Assembly (NCBI GenBank): GCA_964351775.1
Contig: CAYGPQ010000029.1
Location: 1 to 46,367, forward strand
Source: Kordia sp964351775
GTDB taxonomy: Bacteria > Bacteroidota > Bacteroidia > Flavobacteriales > Flavobacteriaceae
Length of the DNA: 46,367 nt
Direction of reading: 5' to 3'
A program made the position numbers and the translations under genes. The notes under the pieces are model-generated. The model ran no database searches. It was not told the DNA's origin and was given only the letters and a program-made list of their open reading frames with translations. Position 1 is the first letter of the stretch, and each line of letters opens with the position of its first letter. This document shows, in pieces, positions 33,685 to 43,085 of the stretch.

Positions 33685-34293
33685 ATGAAAGATAAAATTA
33701 AAATCACAGCGACAGATTTGTTCTTAAACTTAGGGTTTAAGAGTGTTACCATGGATGATATTGCTAGTGAAATGGGCATCTCCAAAAAGACGATTTACAC
33801 CCATTTTAGCAATAAAACAGATTTAGTACAGGAAGTAACCTCTTCTTTATTTTGTGCTATTAGTGAAGGTATTGACCTGATTTGTGCCACAGAAAAAAAT
33901 TCCATCGAAGAATTGTTTGAGATTAAACAGTTTGTAATGGAGCATTTGAAAGACGAAAAATCATCTCCACAATACCAATTGCAAAAGTATTACCCAAAAA
34001 TATATGCCACATTGAAAAAGAAACAATACGATGTGATGCAAGATTGTGTAAAAGAGAATTTACAACGCGGTGTAAATAGCGGAGTTTACCGAGATACAAT
34101 TAATATTGAATTTGTCTCAAGAATATACTTTAATGGTATTATTGGAATTAAAGATAATGAATTGTTTCCATTAAAGAACTTTCCGATGAGTACGTTGATA
34201 GAATATTTTTTAGAATACCACATTCGTGCAATTTGTACGCAGAAAGGACTTGAAACATTACATAAATTTATAACTACTAATCAATCAATATAA
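33685..34293 (+). CDS. TetR-family repressor of the efflux operon
   Basis: This is a 202-residue regulator with an N-terminal helix-turn-helix at about 20-48 (VTMDDIASEMGISKKTIYTHFSNKTDL) and a helical ligand-binding domain. Being the first gene of a TolC-MFP-RND operon, it most likely represses its own operon until an effector binds. The TolC gene starts one base after its stop codon. Confidence 0.92.
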   Translation: MKDKIKITATDLFLNLGFKSVTMDDIASEMGISKKTIYTHFSNKTDLVQEVTSSLFCAISEGIDLICATEKNSIEELFEIKQFVMEHLKDEKSSPQYQLQKYYPKIYATLKKKQYDVMQDCVKENLQRGVNSGVYRDTINIEFVSRIYFNGIIGIKDNELFPLKNFPMSTLIEYFLEYHIRAICTQKGLETLHKFITTNQSI

Positions 34294-34294
34294 T

Positions 34295-35722
34295 ATGCGA
34301 AACAGACTAATATGTATCTTTAGTTTATGTTTTCTAAACTTAGGATTTTCGCAAGAAAATCAAGAAGTGCCCAAAAGTTTCTCTTTGGATGAAGCCATTG
34401 CTTTTGCACTTGAAAACAATAGAAATGCTAAAAATGCAGAACGTGATATTGAAGCTGCAAAAAAGCAAAAATGGGAAACAACTGCCACAGGACTTCCACA
34501 AATTAATGCCAATATTGATTATCAAAACAATATAAAACAACAGGTTTCTTTACTACCTGCAAGCGCTTTTGATCCGTATAATCAAATTAGACAATTAAAT
34601 GATTTTTACGACTTAAGTAGTTTACCCGTAGTTGATGCTATTCCTACTGCTCCGGGCGCAAACGAATTTATCCCTGTAGTTTTTGGAACAAAACAATCAG
34701 TAAATGCAAATGTTACTTTAACGCAATTAATTTTTGATGGTTCGTATTTAGTAGGATTGCAATCGGCAAAAGTATTTTTGGAAATTTCTGAAAATGCCAA
34801 AGAGAAAACAGATTTAGAAATTAGAAAAGCCGTCATTAACGCGTATGGAAATGTGCTGCTTTCAGAAGAAAGTGTTGCTATTTTAGAACGCAATAAAATT
34901 ACGCTTGAGAAAAACCTGAATGAAACAAAAAAAATATACGAAAACGGACTTACTGAAGAAGAAGATGTAGAGCAACTCGAAATTACCTTGGGAAGTATTG
35001 AAAGTAATTTACGAAATATAAAACGCTTACGTGAGCTTTCCTATAAGTTGCTAAATATTACTTTAGGTATTGATTTGAATAACGACACAAAACTTACCGA
35101 TACACTTCAAGCATTGGCTACTTTAAATATTGCTCCTTCTATATTATTAGTAGAAGATGATGTTACAGGAACCGTTGATTATAGAATTGCAACAAACGAT
35201 GCACGCTCTAAAGAATTATTATTAAAGTTAGAAAAAAGCAAAGCATTACCAACACTTTCAGGATTTTTAACTGGTGGATATAATGGAAATGGAAATTCGT
35301 TTGAATTCTTTCAAAGAGAACAACAATGGTTTGGTTCTGCTGCGTTTGGAGTTAGCTTAAGTATTCCTCTTTTTAGTTCATTTCAAAGAAGTGCTGCAAC
35401 ACAACGTGCGCAAATCAATTTAGAGAAAGCAAAAGATGATTTGTTGGAAACGGAACAACAGTTGAAATTTCAAATTGCTGCTGCAAAAAGTGATTATCAA
35501 TTAGCTATTGAAGAGTACGAAACCGCAAAGAAAAATTTGAGACTTTCAGAACGTATCGAAAAGAAAAATCAAGTGAAATTTTTTGAAGGTATTGCGTCAA
35601 GTTTTGAATTGCGTCAAGCACAAACACAATTATATTCAGCACAGCAAGAATATTTACAAGCAATGCTCGATGTTATTAATAAAAAAGCAGAATTGGAAAC
35701 TATTTTAAATCAAACCAATTAG
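34295..35722 (+). CDS. TolC-family outer-membrane efflux channel
   Basis: This 475-residue protein has a signal peptide (about 1-20, LGFSQ) and the two-fold TolC layout. SFSLDEAIAFALENNRNAKNAE opens the first repeat and KSKALPTLSGFLTGGYNGNG the second, each with long coiled-coil helices (for example 390-470). It forms the outer-membrane exit duct of the tripartite pump encoded with it. A hairpin separates it from the adaptor gene. Confidence 0.93.
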   Translation: MRNRLICIFSLCFLNLGFSQENQEVPKSFSLDEAIAFALENNRNAKNAERDIEAAKKQKWETTATGLPQINANIDYQNNIKQQVSLLPASAFDPYNQIRQLNDFYDLSSLPVVDAIPTAPGANEFIPVVFGTKQSVNANVTLTQLIFDGSYLVGLQSAKVFLEISENAKEKTDLEIRKAVINAYGNVLLSEESVAILERNKITLEKNLNETKKIYENGLTEEEDVEQLEITLGSIESNLRNIKRLRELSYKLLNITLGIDLNNDTKLTDTLQALATLNIAPSILLVEDDVTGTVDYRIATNDARSKELLLKLEKSKALPTLSGFLTGGYNGNGNSFEFFQREQQWFGSAAFGVSLSIPLFSSFQRSAATQRAQINLEKAKDDLLETEQQLKFQIAAAKSDYQLAIEEYETAKKNLRLSERIEKKNQVKFFEGIASSFELRQAQTQLYSAQQEYLQAMLDVINKKAELETILNQTN

Positions 35723-35736
35723 TCGATGAGTCTTTT

Positions 35737-35763
35737 AGTAGTTGAGTTCAGCACTCACCTACT
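35737..35763 (+). other. Hairpin between TolC and adaptor genes
   Basis: AGTAG (35737-35741) pairs with CTACT (35759-35763), and inside it TGAGT (35743-35747) pairs with ACTCA (35753-35757), leaving a 5-base loop. No T-run follows, so an mRNA-processing or stability element is more likely than a terminator. Confidence 0.45.
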
Positions 35764-35820
35764 CATATACTAAACAACTAATAAACATATAAACCATTAC
35801 ACAATAAAACATCAATCCTA

Positions 35821-36996
35821 ATGAAAAAAATAAATATACTAATGCTCCCTATCGTGCTGATACTAGCTTCTTGTGGTAGCGGTAATAAGAAAGATGTAGA
35901 CACGCTTATCTCAGAAAAAAATGTAACAGCAATCACAGAAAAGAGAGATGCTTTAAAAACTGAAAAGACAGAACTCGAAGCAAAAATTAAAAAACTTTCA
36001 GATGCGATTGAAGAAATTAATCCCACAAAAAAATATCCTTTAGTAACTACTATTGTTGCCAAAGACACCATATTTAATCACTATTTAGAATTACAAGGAA
36101 GTGTTGATACGAAGAAAAATATTGTAATTACACCAGAAATGTCTGGAATTTTAAAGCAAGTATTTGTAAAAGAAGGACAACGTGTTTCTAAAGGACAAAT
36201 TTTAGCAAGAGTTGATGATGGCGGAATGAGTCAACAATTGGCACAATTGCAAATTCAGGCAGACTTAGCAAAAACAACCTACGATCGTCAAAAAAGATTA
36301 TGGGATCAAAAAATAGGTTCAGAAATTCAGTTCCTACAAACAAAATCTTCATACGAAGCACAACAAGAAGCCGTAAATCAATTAAAGGTTCAACTTGCAA
36401 AAACAGCCATCAGAGCACCTTTTTCTGGAGTAATTGATGATGTCATTACAGAACAAGGTTCCGTGGTTGGTGCTGGACAATCACCAATCATGCGTATTGT
36501 AAACTTACGTGATATGTATATTGAAGCTGTCATTCCTGAAAAATATTTAACAAGTGTTACAAAAGGTGCAGACGTAGAAGTGTCTTTTCCCGTATTAGGA
36601 ACTACCACCAAAGAAAAAATTCGTCAGGCAGGAGATTTTATTGATCCAAATAACCGAACCTACAAAATTGAAATTGGCATCTCAAATAAAGAAGGAAACA
36701 TTAAGCCAAACTTAACAGCTAAGTTAAAAATCAACGATTACACCAATGAAAAAGCAATCTTAATTCCGCAAAGTGTTATTTCTGAAAATGCAGAAGGAGA
36801 TCAATATGTATTTATTGCAAACGACATCAACGGAAAATATGGAAAAGCAACACGTGTCATTGTTGAAACTGGAAAAACACAAGGTGATTTCATTGAAATT
36901 ACCAACGGATTAAATGATGGCGATGCAGTGATCAAAGAAGGCGCACGAAGTGTAAAAAATGATCAGGAAATTGAGATCAAGAGCAAAACTATATAA
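35821..36996 (+). CDS. RND efflux periplasmic adaptor (membrane fusion) lipoprotein
   Basis: This 391-residue adaptor has a lipobox LASC (Cys18). A coiled-coil segment lies at about 38-72 before the barrel-sandwich hybrid domain (GILKQVFVKEGQRVSKGQILARVDDGG). The hairpin follows, then a lipoyl return strand (TAIRAPFSGVIDDVI), a beta-barrel domain and a membrane-proximal domain. The extra N-terminal coiled coil is common in Bacteroidota adaptors. It links the RND pump to the TolC channel. Confidence 0.93.
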   Translation: MKKINILMLPIVLILASCGSGNKKDVDTLISEKNVTAITEKRDALKTEKTELEAKIKKLSDAIEEINPTKKYPLVTTIVAKDTIFNHYLELQGSVDTKKNIVITPEMSGILKQVFVKEGQRVSKGQILARVDDGGMSQQLAQLQIQADLAKTTYDRQKRLWDQKIGSEIQFLQTKSSYEAQQEAVNQLKVQLAKTAIRAPFSGVIDDVITEQGSVVGAGQSPIMRIVNLRDMYIEAVIPEKYLTSVTKGADVEVSFPVLGTTTKEKIRQAGDFIDPNNRTYKIEIGISNKEGNIKPNLTAKLKINDYTNEKAILIPQSVISENAEGDQYVFIANDINGKYGKATRVIVETGKTQGDFIEITNGLNDGDAVIKEGARSVKNDQEIEIKSKTI

Positions 36997-37007
36997 CCAC
37001 GACCAAA

Positions 37008-40000
37008 ATGGCTAACAAAAAAACAAATAAAGAGTTCATTTTATCTTCTTTAGCGATTGATAATAAAACAATTATCTACGTCGTAATGGGCTTAATTCTA
37101 GTCTTGGGAATCTCAGCGTACTTTAGTATGCCGCGAGAAAACTTTCCCGAAATTATAGAAACAAAAATCTACGTAAGTACCGTATATCCTGGAAATACCG
37201 CAGAAGATATTGAAAAGCTAATTGTAGATCCATTAGAAGATCGACTCAAAAACGTAAGTGGCGTTGTAAAAGTTACGTCTACTTCGCAAGAAGATTACGG
37301 AATTATTGTCGTTGAATTTGATGAAAAAATTAGCGTTGAATCGGCAAAATTTAAAGTAAAAGATGAAGTCGATGCCGAAAAAGGTGGTGAAGATTGGCCA
37401 ACATTTAATGGCGCAAAAGTTGAACCTACCATCTTTAATCTAAACATTTCTGAAGAAACACCCATTCTTAACATCAATGTCTCTGGAGATTATCCGGTGG
37501 AAAAACTAAAAGAATTTGCCGAAATCCTAGAAGATGATATCGAAGATTTTGAAGAAATAAAGCAAGTTGATATTCGTGGCGCACAAGAAAAAGAAGTCGA
37601 AGTGGCGGTTGATGTCTATAAAATGATGGCAGCACAAGTAAACTTTGAAGATGTAAGAAGTGCCATTGCTAACGGAAACTCCACCATCTCTGCGGGAAAC
37701 ATGATTTCTTCTGGACAACGTCGTACTATTAGAATTATTGGTGAAATTGATGATCCTAAAGAACTTGAAAACTTCGTTGTAAAATCGTTAGATGGTCCTG
37801 TATATCTTAGAGATATCGCTAAAGTACGCTTCAAAGAAGAAGACAAAACAACCTACGCACGAAAATTTGGTAAAAGCGTAGTCATGCTTGACGTAAAAAA
37901 ACGTTCAGGGAAAAACATGGTAGCGGCTGCTGAGAAAATTAGTGTGGTGATCCAAAAATTTAAAAGTTCGCACCAAGATCTTGAAATTTCTATCACCAAC
38001 GATCAATCTGAAAAAACCATCAATCAAGTAAATGACTTGGTAAACAATATTATTTTCGGAATCATTCTGGTGGTGTTTGTATTGATGTTTTTCTTAGGAT
38101 TCAGAAACGCATTATTTGTCGGATTGGCAATTCCAATGTCGATGTTTATGTCGTTTTTTATTCTAGATCTATTAGGATATACCATGAATACCATGATTCT
38201 ATTTGCCCTAATTATGGGACTAGGAATGTTGGTAGATAACGGAATTGTAGTGGTTGAAAACGTCTATCGTCTCATGGAAGAAGAAGGAATGTCACGTGTA
38301 GAAGCTGCTAAAAAAGGAATTGGAGAAATTGCGTTTCCAATTATCATTTCTACTTTAACCACTGTTGCTGCCTTTGTTCCACTAGGAATGTGGCCAGGAA
38401 CCATGGGGCAATTCATGATTTATTTCCCAATAACACTTTCGGTCGTATTAGGTTCTTCCCTATTTGTGGCAATCTTTATCAACTCGTTAATGGTATCTCA
38501 ATTTATGGAAGTTGGCGAGCGTAAACTAAAATTACGTCAATTAATCATCATAAGTGCTGTTCTTGGACTCTTAGGAATACTATGCGTAATCATTGGCGGA
38601 GCTGCAAAAGGTTTAGGAACTTTATTCATATTCGTTGCCATTATGTTTTGGATGTATAAATATGTTCTAAAACCTATGGCGCGTTTCTTCCAAACAAGAA
38701 TGTTAGCTGCGCTAGAAAGAACGTATGAGCGTTTTTTACGATTTGCTTTAGGCGGATGGAGGCCGTATGTAATCTCTTTAGGAACATTTGCTTTACTATT
38801 CTTGGCATTTGGACTTTTTGGGGCTTCCATGGCAAGCAAACGTACCAAAGTAGAATTTTTCCCAGACAATAAACCAAATCAAATTATTGTTTACATTGAA
38901 TATCCGCAAGGAACAGCCATTGAAAAAACAAATAACATTACCAAAGAAATTGAAGCGCGTGTATACGAAGTCTTAAATGGTAATGAATACATGGATGGTG
39001 GCAATAACTTCTTGGTAGAATCTGCGGTATCGCAAGTTGGTGAAGGTGCTGGAAATCCACAAACAGATGGTGGTTCAGCTGCGGAAATGCCACACAAAGC
39101 AAAAATTACGGCTTCCATGCGTGAATACAAGTTCCGAAAAGGAGAAGACAGTGAAGTATTGCGTCAAAAAGTAACCGAAGCCTTAAAAGGAATCTATCCT
39201 GGAGTAGCAATTTCAGTAGAAAAAGATGCCGTTGGTCCGCCAGCTGGATATCCAATCAACATCGAATTAGAAGGTGACGATTATACAGAGTTAATTGCAG
39301 AAGCTGAACGCATGCGCGATCTCATCAATACCAAAAACATTGCAGGTATTGAAGAATTAAAAATTGACGTAAACAAAGGAAAACCTGCGATGCGCGTCAT
39401 TGTCGACAGAGAGAAAGCAGGAGAATTAGGCGTTTCGGCTGGACAAGTTGGACAACAGTTACGAAACTCTTTATTTGGTGTAAAAGCTGCCGTTTACAAA
39501 GAAGATGGTGAAGATTATGACATTTATGTACGTTTCAACAGTGACAACCGATACAACATGAGTTCGTTATTCAACCAAAAAATGATTTTCAGAAATCAAA
39601 TGGGACAATTAAAGGAAATTCCTGTGTCTGCGGTTGTAAAACAAAACAATACCTCTGGTTTCAGTGCTATTAAACACAAACAGAAAAAACGTGTAGTAAC
39701 GGTTTATTCTGGATTAATGCCAGGATTTACAGATGCTGGTGCTATTGTAGCTCAAATTCAAGCTGAAATAAAAGAAGAATTTAAACCAGAAGGAATCAAA
39801 ATTGATTATACAGGACAAATTGAAGAACAAAACAAACAACAAGCATTCTTAGGAAGTGCGTTTTTTGCAGGACTTGGATTAATTATGCTGATTTTAATTT
39901 TCCAATTTAGTTCTATCTCGAAACCAACCATCATCATGATTGCGATTTTCTTGAGTTTAATTGGAGTTTTTGGTGGAATATTAATCACAGGTGCGCCATT

Positions 40001-40526
40001 TGTAATTATGATGACCATGATGGGAATCATTTCGCTAGCGGGAATTGTAGTGAACAATGGAGTAGTTTTACTCGATTATAATCAGTTATTGATTGATCGT
40101 AAAAAAGAAGAACTCAACATCCCAGAAGGCAAATATTTACCTATTGATGATGTATTTGAAGCAGTCGTACGAAGCGGTAAAGCACGTTTGCGTCCTGTAT
40201 TACTAACGGCGATTACAACCGTACTAGGATTAATTCCATTAGCGATCGGATTCAACATTGACTTCTTTTCCCTATTCAGCGAATTTGATCCAAAAATATA
40301 TATTGGTGGAGACAACGTAATTTTTTGGGGACCATTGGCATGGACGGTAATCTACGGATTAATCATTGCAACCTTCCTTACGCTAATTATCGTTCCGATA
40401 TTATTCTTCCTCATCACGAAATTCAAATTCTGGGCATTCAAAAGCAAAAGACCTGTTGAGTATCAGAATATAAAAGATGAAGATTTAGACATCAATGAAA
40501 TTGATTTGCCAATAGAAACGGTGTAA
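37008..40526 (+). CDS. RND-family efflux pump, inner-membrane subunit
   Basis: This is a 1172-residue pump with the family's repeated layout of one helix, a periplasmic loop and five helices, twice. Recognisable pieces are FSMPRENFPEI after helix 1, VYPGNTAEDIEKLI in the porter domain, and the proton-relay region ALIMGLGMLVDNGIVVVENV in helix 4. It is longer than AcrB-type pumps (about 1050), with extra residues around 500-560 between helices 6 and 7. Substrates cannot be told; hydrophobic compounds are likely. It starts 11 bp after the adaptor stop. Confidence 0.93.
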   Translation: MANKKTNKEFILSSLAIDNKTIIYVVMGLILVLGISAYFSMPRENFPEIIETKIYVSTVYPGNTAEDIEKLIVDPLEDRLKNVSGVVKVTSTSQEDYGIIVVEFDEKISVESAKFKVKDEVDAEKGGEDWPTFNGAKVEPTIFNLNISEETPILNINVSGDYPVEKLKEFAEILEDDIEDFEEIKQVDIRGAQEKEVEVAVDVYKMMAAQVNFEDVRSAIANGNSTISAGNMISSGQRRTIRIIGEIDDPKELENFVVKSLDGPVYLRDIAKVRFKEEDKTTYARKFGKSVVMLDVKKRSGKNMVAAAEKISVVIQKFKSSHQDLEISITNDQSEKTINQVNDLVNNIIFGIILVVFVLMFFLGFRNALFVGLAIPMSMFMSFFILDLLGYTMNTMILFALIMGLGMLVDNGIVVVENVYRLMEEEGMSRVEAAKKGIGEIAFPIIISTLTTVAAFVPLGMWPGTMGQFMIYFPITLSVVLGSSLFVAIFINSLMVSQFMEVGERKLKLRQLIIISAVLGLLGILCVIIGGAAKGLGTLFIFVAIMFWMYKYVLKPMARFFQTRMLAALERTYERFLRFALGGWRPYVISLGTFALLFLAFGLFGASMASKRTKVEFFPDNKPNQIIVYIEYPQGTAIEKTNNITKEIEARVYEVLNGNEYMDGGNNFLVESAVSQVGEGAGNPQTDGGSAAEMPHKAKITASMREYKFRKGEDSEVLRQKVTEALKGIYPGVAISVEKDAVGPPAGYPINIELEGDDYTELIAEAERMRDLINTKNIAGIEELKIDVNKGKPAMRVIVDREKAGELGVSAGQVGQQLRNSLFGVKAAVYKEDGEDYDIYVRFNSDNRYNMSSLFNQKMIFRNQMGQLKEIPVSAVVKQNNTSGFSAIKHKQKKRVVTVYSGLMPGFTDAGAIVAQIQAEIKEEFKPEGIKIDYTGQIEEQNKQQAFLGSAFFAGLGLIMLILIFQFSSISKPTIIMIAIFLSLIGVFGGILITGAPFVIMMTMMGIISLAGIVVNNGVVLLDYNQLLIDRKKEELNIPEGKYLPIDDVFEAVVRSGKARLRPVLLTAITTVLGLIPLAIGFNIDFFSLFSEFDPKIYIGGDNVIFWGPLAWTVIYGLIIATFLTLIIVPILFFLITKFKFWAFKSKRPVEYQNIKDEDLDINEIDLPIETV

Positions 40527-40623
40527 AAGAATTAATTTGAGATCCCACTTTTCAGTGGAATTAGTTCAACTTCCAAATTTGAGTTCGTCTTAATAACTTC
40601 TCAAAACTGAGTTTCACTAACAA

Positions 40624-40658
40624 AAAATCCCGAAATCTAAGTTAGATTTCGGGATTTT
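40624..40658. terminator. Strong bidirectional terminator
   Basis: A perfect 17-bp stem has a one-base nominal loop (AAAATCCCGAAATCTAA and its complement), A/T-rich on both ends. It lies between the converging RND pump and MORN-like protein genes. Confidence 0.9.
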
Positions 40659-40681
40659 ATTATTTATGTGATTGGTATTTT

Positions 40682-41038
40682 TTATTTATTGCTTACAACG
40701 GTACTTGTATTTTGCCAAGTATTCACATTAATGACTTTACTATTAGAATAATCAACTTCGCTTAAACGATTGGTATTCCAAAAAAACCATTTTCCAACTT
40801 TTTTTCCATTCTCGTAATTTCCAACAGCAATTTTCTTTCCGTTTACATCATACGATTTCCATTCTCCTTGAAGCTTTCCTTGTAATGTAAACATTCCTGT
40901 TTGTGCTACAGTTCCATTATCATGAAAATAAGTCGCTTCAATGACGTCTCCTTTTTTCTCTAAGGTTGGCTTGTTATTTTGTGCGAATGCAACGGTTCCT
41001 GAAACTAAGAACACTGCTATTAAAAGTAACTTTTTCAT
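40682..41038 (-). CDS. Secreted MORN-like repeat protein
   Basis: This 118-residue protein has a signal peptide (about 1-19, AFAQ). Two or three short repeats of the MORN variant kind follow, such as HDNGTVAQTGMFTLQGKLQG, WKSYDVNGKKIAVGNYENGKK and VGKWFFWN. Such proteins are often auto-named after the YwqK antitoxin, but nothing here suggests a toxin-antitoxin unit. Function is unknown. Confidence 0.75.
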   Translation of the reverse strand: MKKLLLIAVFLVSGTVAFAQNNKPTLEKKGDVIEATYFHDNGTVAQTGMFTLQGKLQGEWKSYDVNGKKIAVGNYENGKKVGKWFFWNTNRLSEVDYSNSKVINVNTWQNTSTVVSNK

Positions 41039-41183
41039 ATCTATATTTTTTAAATGATTTGAGGTCTTGTTAATAATTACATTACAAACATAACATTTTT
41101 TTTACTTTCACACAACATTTACGTAACATTAAATTAACATTGAAAGTTTAATATGTTGACTTTTAAATACTTAAATATTTCAC

Positions 41184-41197
41184 CAATGTTAACATTG
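41184..41197. promoter_or_regulatory. Perfect 14-bp palindrome upstream of the caspase-like gene
   Basis: CAATGTTAACATTG is fully self-complementary. A related half, TTAACATTGA, occurs at 41134-41143. The region lies between divergent promoters of the MORN-like gene and the caspase-like gene, so a regulator may bind here. A TAGTTTTG at 41268-41275 may be the -7 box of the plus-strand gene. Confidence 0.45.
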
Positions 41198-41311
41198 ATA
41201 AAGAAAAGGGTAAAAACACCTGTGCATATATAGGTTTTCCATGGCTGAAATCACCTTAAATATATACTAGTTTTGATAAACACTAGATTATAAAAACTAA
41301 AACTACTATTT

Positions 41312-41989
41312 ATGGGATCAATAGGAATTGAATGGGTGAATCAGTATAACGGAAATGCTTCTAACCTAAGCAACAACGATGACAACGCAAGAAGGTTTTA
41401 TAATACGCTGCATGGCATCAAACAATTTGATTACGGAGATAACCTAGCATGGGATCAAGATTTTGAACAATCAGGAAAAGGATCTCCATCCACAGGAACA
41501 GACACGAGTTATGCAGATAATGTAGACATCGCTTTCTTCTCAGGTCATGGATCAACAAATTACTTACTTTTTGGAAGAAATGACTTTGATAATGGAAAAG
41601 CACGAAATACGGAGATGAGTTTAGGGGAAAAAGACTTGGAATGGATTGTTTTTGACGGTTGCCAAGCGTTATCCTCTAATAATGTATTTACACGTTGGGG
41701 TTGGGGCGTTTTTAAAGGATTACATTTCATCTTAGGATTTGCAACTATTTGTTACGATAAAAAAGATCGTGGTGAAAAATTTGCCAAACGCTTAAATGAT
41801 TGTTGGACCGTTCGCGAAGCATGGATTAAAGCCTGTAAAGAAACGGAACCGTCAGCTACAAAATACGCCTATTTACGTGCCAACGAAGCAAACATAAGTA
41901 CGCTTAATGATCATTGGCATGGAAAAGGTTCTGTAAGTGCAGATCCCGACAATCCTAATCAACTAGCCTACTTAAACGGAAGTTGTTAA
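41312..41989 (+). CDS. Caspase-fold (clan CD-like) putative cysteine peptidase
   Basis: This is a 225-residue protein with a His/Cys dyad as in caspases, gingipains and CHAT proteins. His79 in VDIAFFSGHGSTN follows a hydrophobic strand, and Cys117 in LEWIVFDGCQAL follows a second one, 38 residues later. It seems closest to the DUF6345-type proteins I know from family descriptions. There is no signal peptide, so it is probably cytosolic; substrate specificity is unknown. The next gene starts 28 bp after its stop and probably encodes a partner. The catalytic call rests on the dyad and fold pattern, not on a proven homologue. Confidence 0.7.
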   Translation: MGSIGIEWVNQYNGNASNLSNNDDNARRFYNTLHGIKQFDYGDNLAWDQDFEQSGKGSPSTGTDTSYADNVDIAFFSGHGSTNYLLFGRNDFDNGKARNTEMSLGEKDLEWIVFDGCQALSSNNVFTRWGWGVFKGLHFILGFATICYDKKDRGEKFAKRLNDCWTVREAWIKACKETEPSATKYAYLRANEANISTLNDHWHGKGSVSADPDNPNQLAYLNGSC

Positions 41990-42017
41990 ACTATCAATCA
42001 TCAAAAAAATAAACAAA

Positions 42018-42917
42018 ATGAAAGATTCATTATTCAAACTAAACACAAGGTTACCAAGACATATCAGTCATATTCCAATGTATAAAACGTTTCACTTTGA
42101 AAGTGCTTCGCGCAAAAACAGGGAATTTATGAACTATCACCAAGAACGTTTAAAATTTTTACAATCAAACTTTAGAACCGATGGAGAACTCAGAGATTTA
42201 GGCGATCAATTTATCATCAGAAATGAAAAAGAAGCCTTGGAACTCTATTTAGGAAGCGATTCTTTTTGGTGGACAGATCGTATCAACGCATACAGCGAAA
42301 ACAGAGAATTAGCGGAAAAATTACCAAACAAAGAAGAAGCGGTTCAACATGCAAGGAAGCTTTTGGAACAGCTGAGAATTGATCAAAAAACGATGAAACT
42401 ATTGTCTGTAACCAATTCTTTTACTGCAGTAAGCGAATCGCCAAAAGATACAAATCCAAGAGAATTTCCAACAAATGTCAATGTAAACTTTACACACGAA
42501 CTGGAAGGTTTGCCCGTATTTGGTTCAGGAGCAAAAACACAAGTATCCTTCATCAATAACGATCAATTAGTCGAATTTTTACACTTCTACAGAACTCCAA
42601 AACAGGAAGGAAAAGTAGAAGTTATCAGTCCGGAAGAAGCTGTACAGCAAGTCTTAAACAACTCTCGATTTGCAGAAATCAAAGAAGCAGGGAAAAGTGC
42701 TGGCGAAATTACCGATGTCAGTTTAGGCTACTACGCGGCAAGTCCTGGTGACTTTCAAAAACATCTAATTCCTGTATACAAAGTACAAGGAAGCGTAAGC
42801 ACGCCAGAATTGGAAAACTACGAATTCAATTTATTCGTCATTGCCATGAAAACCACACAAGAAATGGCAAAACGAAAAGGATTGACCAATCAAACCCTAG
42901 AAACCGTTTTTAATTAA
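42018..42917 (+). CDS. PepSY/YcdB-like partner of the caspase-like protein
   Basis: This is a 299-residue protein without a signal peptide. An N-terminal region with charged helices (about 15-120) is followed by two sheet-forming segments resembling PepSY or YcdB/YcdC domains: VNFTHELEGLPVFGSGAKTQ with VSFINNDQLVEF, then ISPEEAVQQVLNN and HLIPVYKVQGSV. PepSY domains occur in protease propeptides and inhibitors. I infer an inhibitory, chaperone or substrate role for the upstream caspase-like protein. The two genes share a transcript ending at the terminator that follows. The family call is tentative. Confidence 0.6.
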   Translation: MKDSLFKLNTRLPRHISHIPMYKTFHFESASRKNREFMNYHQERLKFLQSNFRTDGELRDLGDQFIIRNEKEALELYLGSDSFWWTDRINAYSENRELAEKLPNKEEAVQHARKLLEQLRIDQKTMKLLSVTNSFTAVSESPKDTNPREFPTNVNVNFTHELEGLPVFGSGAKTQVSFINNDQLVEFLHFYRTPKQEGKVEVISPEEAVQQVLNNSRFAEIKEAGKSAGEITDVSLGYYAASPGDFQKHLIPVYKVQGSVSTPELENYEFNLFVIAMKTTQEMAKRKGLTNQTLETVFN

Positions 42918-42927
42918 TAGTCTTTAT

Positions 42928-42957
42928 AAACGCTTCGCTTATTGCGGAGCGTTTTTC
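42928..42957 (+). terminator. Terminator of the caspase-like operon
   Basis: An 11-bp stem AAACGCTTCGC/GCGGAGCGTTT (one G-T pair) with a 5-base loop is followed by T-rich sequence, directly after the partner gene. Confidence 0.88.
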
Positions 42958-43056
42958 TTTTGAACTAAACCCATTTCAAATTCAACTTCAAATTCAAATT
43001 CAATTTCTTCCCCCAAAATATTTCCATTCCAAACACATTCATCCACTAAAAACCAT

Positions 43057-43064
43057 TAAATTTG
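43057..43064 (+). promoter_or_regulatory. Candidate -7 element of aspS
   Basis: TAAATTTG fits TAnnTTTG and lies 21 bp before the aspS ATG. A TTTG -33 box is not evident. Confidence 0.35.
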
Positions 43065-43085
43065 CGCTTTTAAAATCGCATATAC

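Noticed and set aside
40682..41038. YwqK-type antitoxin
   Set aside because: The name comes only from MORN-like repeats. The protein is secreted and has no toxin gene beside it.
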